Origin: Hyphomonas neptunium ATCC 15444
Lineage (GTDB): Bacteria; Pseudomonadota; Alphaproteobacteria; Caulobacterales; Hyphomonadaceae
Length of the DNA: 64,000 nucleotides
Assembly: GCF_000013025.1 (NCBI RefSeq)
Contig: NC_008358.1
Coordinates: forward strand, 1,488,001 to 1,552,000
Reading direction: 5' to 3'
A model generated the notes under the pieces. It saw nothing but the letters and a program-made list of their open reading frames with translations, did no database searches and was not told the DNA's origin. Positions 62,225-64,000 of this stretch are shown one piece after another. A program made the translations under genes and the position numbers. Each line of letters starts with the position of its first letter. Position 1 is the stretch's first letter.

Positions 62225-62233
62225 GAGTAGCTG

Positions 62234-63079
62234 ATGTCGAGACTGGCGATCTTCTCTCTTCTGGCGTTCGGACTTTCAGCCTGCGGTGCTCCGCCCAAGC
62301 CGCAGACAGATAGAGCTGACCGCCCGATGCGGATCGTCAGTCTCGATTACTGCGCAGATCAATACGTTCTGAAACTGGCGGATGCGGAGCAGATCCTTGC
62401 AATATCGCCGGACGGCGTGAAGGAGTTTTCCTATATGCGCCACGAGGCGGCCGGGGTGCCGACGGTTCGGCCAGTGGCAGAGGATGTGCTGCTTCTCAAG
62501 CCGGATCTCGTCGTCCGCGCTTATGGAGGCGGACCAAACGCCGCGGCTTTTTTTGAACGTGCGGACGTCCCTGTGCTGACAGTAGGATGGACCTCGAATG
62601 TTGACAGCGAAGAAGTTGGCTCCATTCCGGGATTGATCCACTATATGGCTGAAGGCCTCGGTCAGAGCGAGCGGGGGCGGGCTCTCGTCGCCGAGTTCCG
62701 CGCGCGCCTGGAAGCCCTCCGCAAGCGCACAAATGGCGAGACAGCCCTTTACATGACCCCGGCAGGCATTACGACCGGTCCCGGTTCCATGGTGCATGAA
62801 ATGCTTCTGGAAGCAGGCTTCGAAAACTTCGAACGGAAGCCGGGCTGGCGCTCACTTCCGCTCGAACGCCTTGCCTATGAGCAGCCGGACGCCATCGCTG
62901 CCGCTTTCTTCGAGCAGCTGACAAACCATCCGGACTCCTGGAGCCCGATGAAGCATCCGGTCGCGAAGCGTCAAATGAATGAGCAGACGATGGTCCCCCT
63001 GAAGGGCGCCTGGACCGCCTGTGGCGGCTGGTTCATTCTCGATGCCATCGAAGCCTTGGCAGAGGGAGGCGCGGAATGA
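62234..63079 (+). CDS. btuF: Cobalamin ABC transporter substrate-binding protein
   Basis: 281 residues with a lipoprotein signal (lipobox LSAC, about Cys17), so a membrane-anchored binding protein. Body follows the BtuF/FhuD plan: RIVSLDYCADQYVLKLAD near the start, PDLVVRAYGGGPN, and LYMTPAGITTGPGSMVHEMLLEAG later. Overlaps the permease gene by four bases (ATGA). Delivers cobalamin to BtuCD. Confidence 0.9.
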   Translation: MSRLAIFSLLAFGLSACGAPPKPQTDRADRPMRIVSLDYCADQYVLKLADAEQILAISPDGVKEFSYMRHEAAGVPTVRPVAEDVLLLKPDLVVRAYGGGPNAAAFFERADVPVLTVGWTSNVDSEEVGSIPGLIHYMAEGLGQSERGRALVAEFRARLEALRKRTNGETALYMTPAGITTGPGSMVHEMLLEAGFENFERKPGWRSLPLERLAYEQPDAIAAAFFEQLTNHPDSWSPMKHPVAKRQMNEQTMVPLKGAWTACGGWFILDAIEALAEGGAE

Positions 63080-64000
63080 TTGAGCGTCTTTTGTTGCCTG
63101 GCCTGATCGCCGCCTCCGTGCTCGCCATCTTCATCGCCTGCCTTCTGGGCTCTACACCTTTGCCTGCCGATCGGGTCATGGCAGCTTTCTTTGGCGGCGC
63201 CGATACCGGTGACCGTCTCGTCGTCTGGCAGATCCGTCTGCCACGGGCCATCGCCGCCTTCATCACTGGCGCAGCGCTCGGCATCAGCGGCGCCGCATTG
63301 CAGGGCTTGTTGCGTAATCCGCTCGCAGAACCGGGCGTCCTGGGTGTCTCGGCTTCAGCCTCCCTGTTTGCAACCTTTTCGCTATATTACGGTCTTGTCG
63401 CGCTCTCGCCTTGGGTTCTGCCACTCTCTGCAATTGGGGGCGCACTCGCCGCGACTGTTTTGATTGCGCTTGCCGCCATTCGGACGCGGTCTGTCGTCAC
63501 GCTCATTCTGATAGGTGTCGGGCTTTCCAGCTTTTCCGGAGCAGCAATGACTTTGCTCATGAACCTTGCCCCCAATCCTTTCTCACTGTCCGACATGATC
63601 AACTGGATGCTCGGATCGGTTGCCAATCGCAGCTTTCAGGAAGTTGGCCTCGTAATACCGTTCATTGTCGCGGGTAGCGGAATTCTGTTTATGTCGCGCC
63701 GCGGGTTATCGGCCCTGACCCTTGGCGAGGAAGCAGCAAGTGGGGTCGGGCTCAATCTGAGAAATCAGCGTATACTGACGGTTCTTGGCGCCGGTCTGGC
63801 AACGGGTGGATCGGTTGCGCTGGCCGGAGCCATCGGTTTTGCCGGGATTGTCGCTCCGCACATTATCCGACCCCTGGTGAAGCATGATCCGGCGCGATCG
63901 CTCATTCCATCGGCGCTTCTGGCGGGCCTGTTTCTCGTTTTGGCGGATATAGGGGTACGCCTGCTGCCGACCTCCAACGAGCTTAAACTGGGCGTCGTCG
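63076..64000 (+). CDS. btuC: Cobalamin ABC transporter permease, FecCD/BtuC family (cut by the window end)
   Basis: Starts at ATG 63076 overlapping btuF. At least 308 residues are visible before the window ends. RLPRAIAAFITGAALGISGAALQ, NPLAEPGVLGVSAS, and AGAIGFAGIVAPHIIRPLVK are FecCD-family landmarks. About eight of ten membrane helices are inside the window. The ATPase btuD is presumably just beyond the end. Confidence 0.92.
   Translation, partial: MIERLLLPGLIAASVLAIFIACLLGSTPLPADRVMAAFFGGADTGDRLVVWQIRLPRAIAAFITGAALGISGAALQGLLRNPLAEPGVLGVSASASLFATFSLYYGLVALSPWVLPLSAIGGALAATVLIALAAIRTRSVVTLILIGVGLSSFSGAAMTLLMNLAPNPFSLSDMINWMLGSVANRSFQEVGLVIPFIVAGSGILFMSRRGLSALTLGEEAASGVGLNLRNQRILTVLGAGLATGGSVALAGAIGFAGIVAPHIIRPLVKHDPARSLIPSALLAGLFLVLADIGVRLLPTSNELKLGVV

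Noticed and set aside
1-64000. CRISPR arrays, rRNA genes, prophage structural genes
   Set aside because: No repeat-spacer pattern, rRNA-like sequence or phage gene was seen.

Overview
The window is GC-rich, densely coded DNA from an alphaproteobacterium. Three TonB-dependent receptors, several alphaproteobacterial protein families and the overall codon style point to a Hyphomonadaceae/Caulobacterales-like, probably aquatic, organism. That placement is inferred from gene content; there is no rRNA or other marker gene to test it.

Layout. 0-17.5 kb: a frameshifted DsbA-fold isomerase gene at the edge, a double-domain TetR regulator divergent from a TonB-dependent receptor, a serine-hydrolase lipoprotein, a LysR and a Crp/Fnr regulator, and a second TonB-dependent receptor. 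These are followed by what looks like a catabolic cluster: AtuA-like protein, DUF4387 protein, class II aldolase and GPH-type transporter rightward, then 2-hydroxyacid dehydrogenase and LeuD/LeuC-like dehydratase leftward. 17.8-20.7 kb: a membrane GGDEF-EAL protein, a small cysteine-rich protein and the 3' stump of a Y-family DNA polymerase gene. 20.6-30 kb: a copper/heavy-metal resistance block (DUF305, ATP-grasp-like protein, Cu P-type ATPase, CopB, multicopper oxidase, CusF-like protein, CsoR) whose left end abuts the polymerase stump. 30-38.3 kb: a GSU2403-type nucleotidyltransferase, a BCCT transporter, pirin, an MBL hydrolase with a zinc alcohol dehydrogenase, and a LysR regulator.

38.3-39.2 kb is gene-free and carries a 20-nt stretch resembling the 3' end of a tRNA-Ser gene beside short direct repeats, as an integration scar would. 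From 39.2 to 49.25 kb follows the least familiar part: an ECF sigma factor, a membrane Ser/Thr kinase with a large repeat-rich C-terminal region, a tiny exported protein with three exactly spaced LPGDMY motifs, four lipoproteins (two of them paralogous and convergent), a DUF4412-like periplasmic protein, and a 1042-residue Tat-exported protein with a von Willebrand A domain. I propose it as one envelope-located signalling system.

49.3-57 kb: a decayed IS6-type transposase, a TetR with a 44-bp perfect operator palindrome divergent from DUF1772/DUF4345 genes, a broken second copy of the 3' end of the nucleotidyltransferase gene, a three-gene hybrid histidine kinase/diguanylate cyclase operon, and another IS6 remnant. 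57-64 kb: cobalamin genes cobT-cobS-cobC-cobO, then a cobalamin riboswitch and btuB-btuF-btuC (the last cut by the window end). No complete tRNA, rRNA or CRISPR array was seen.
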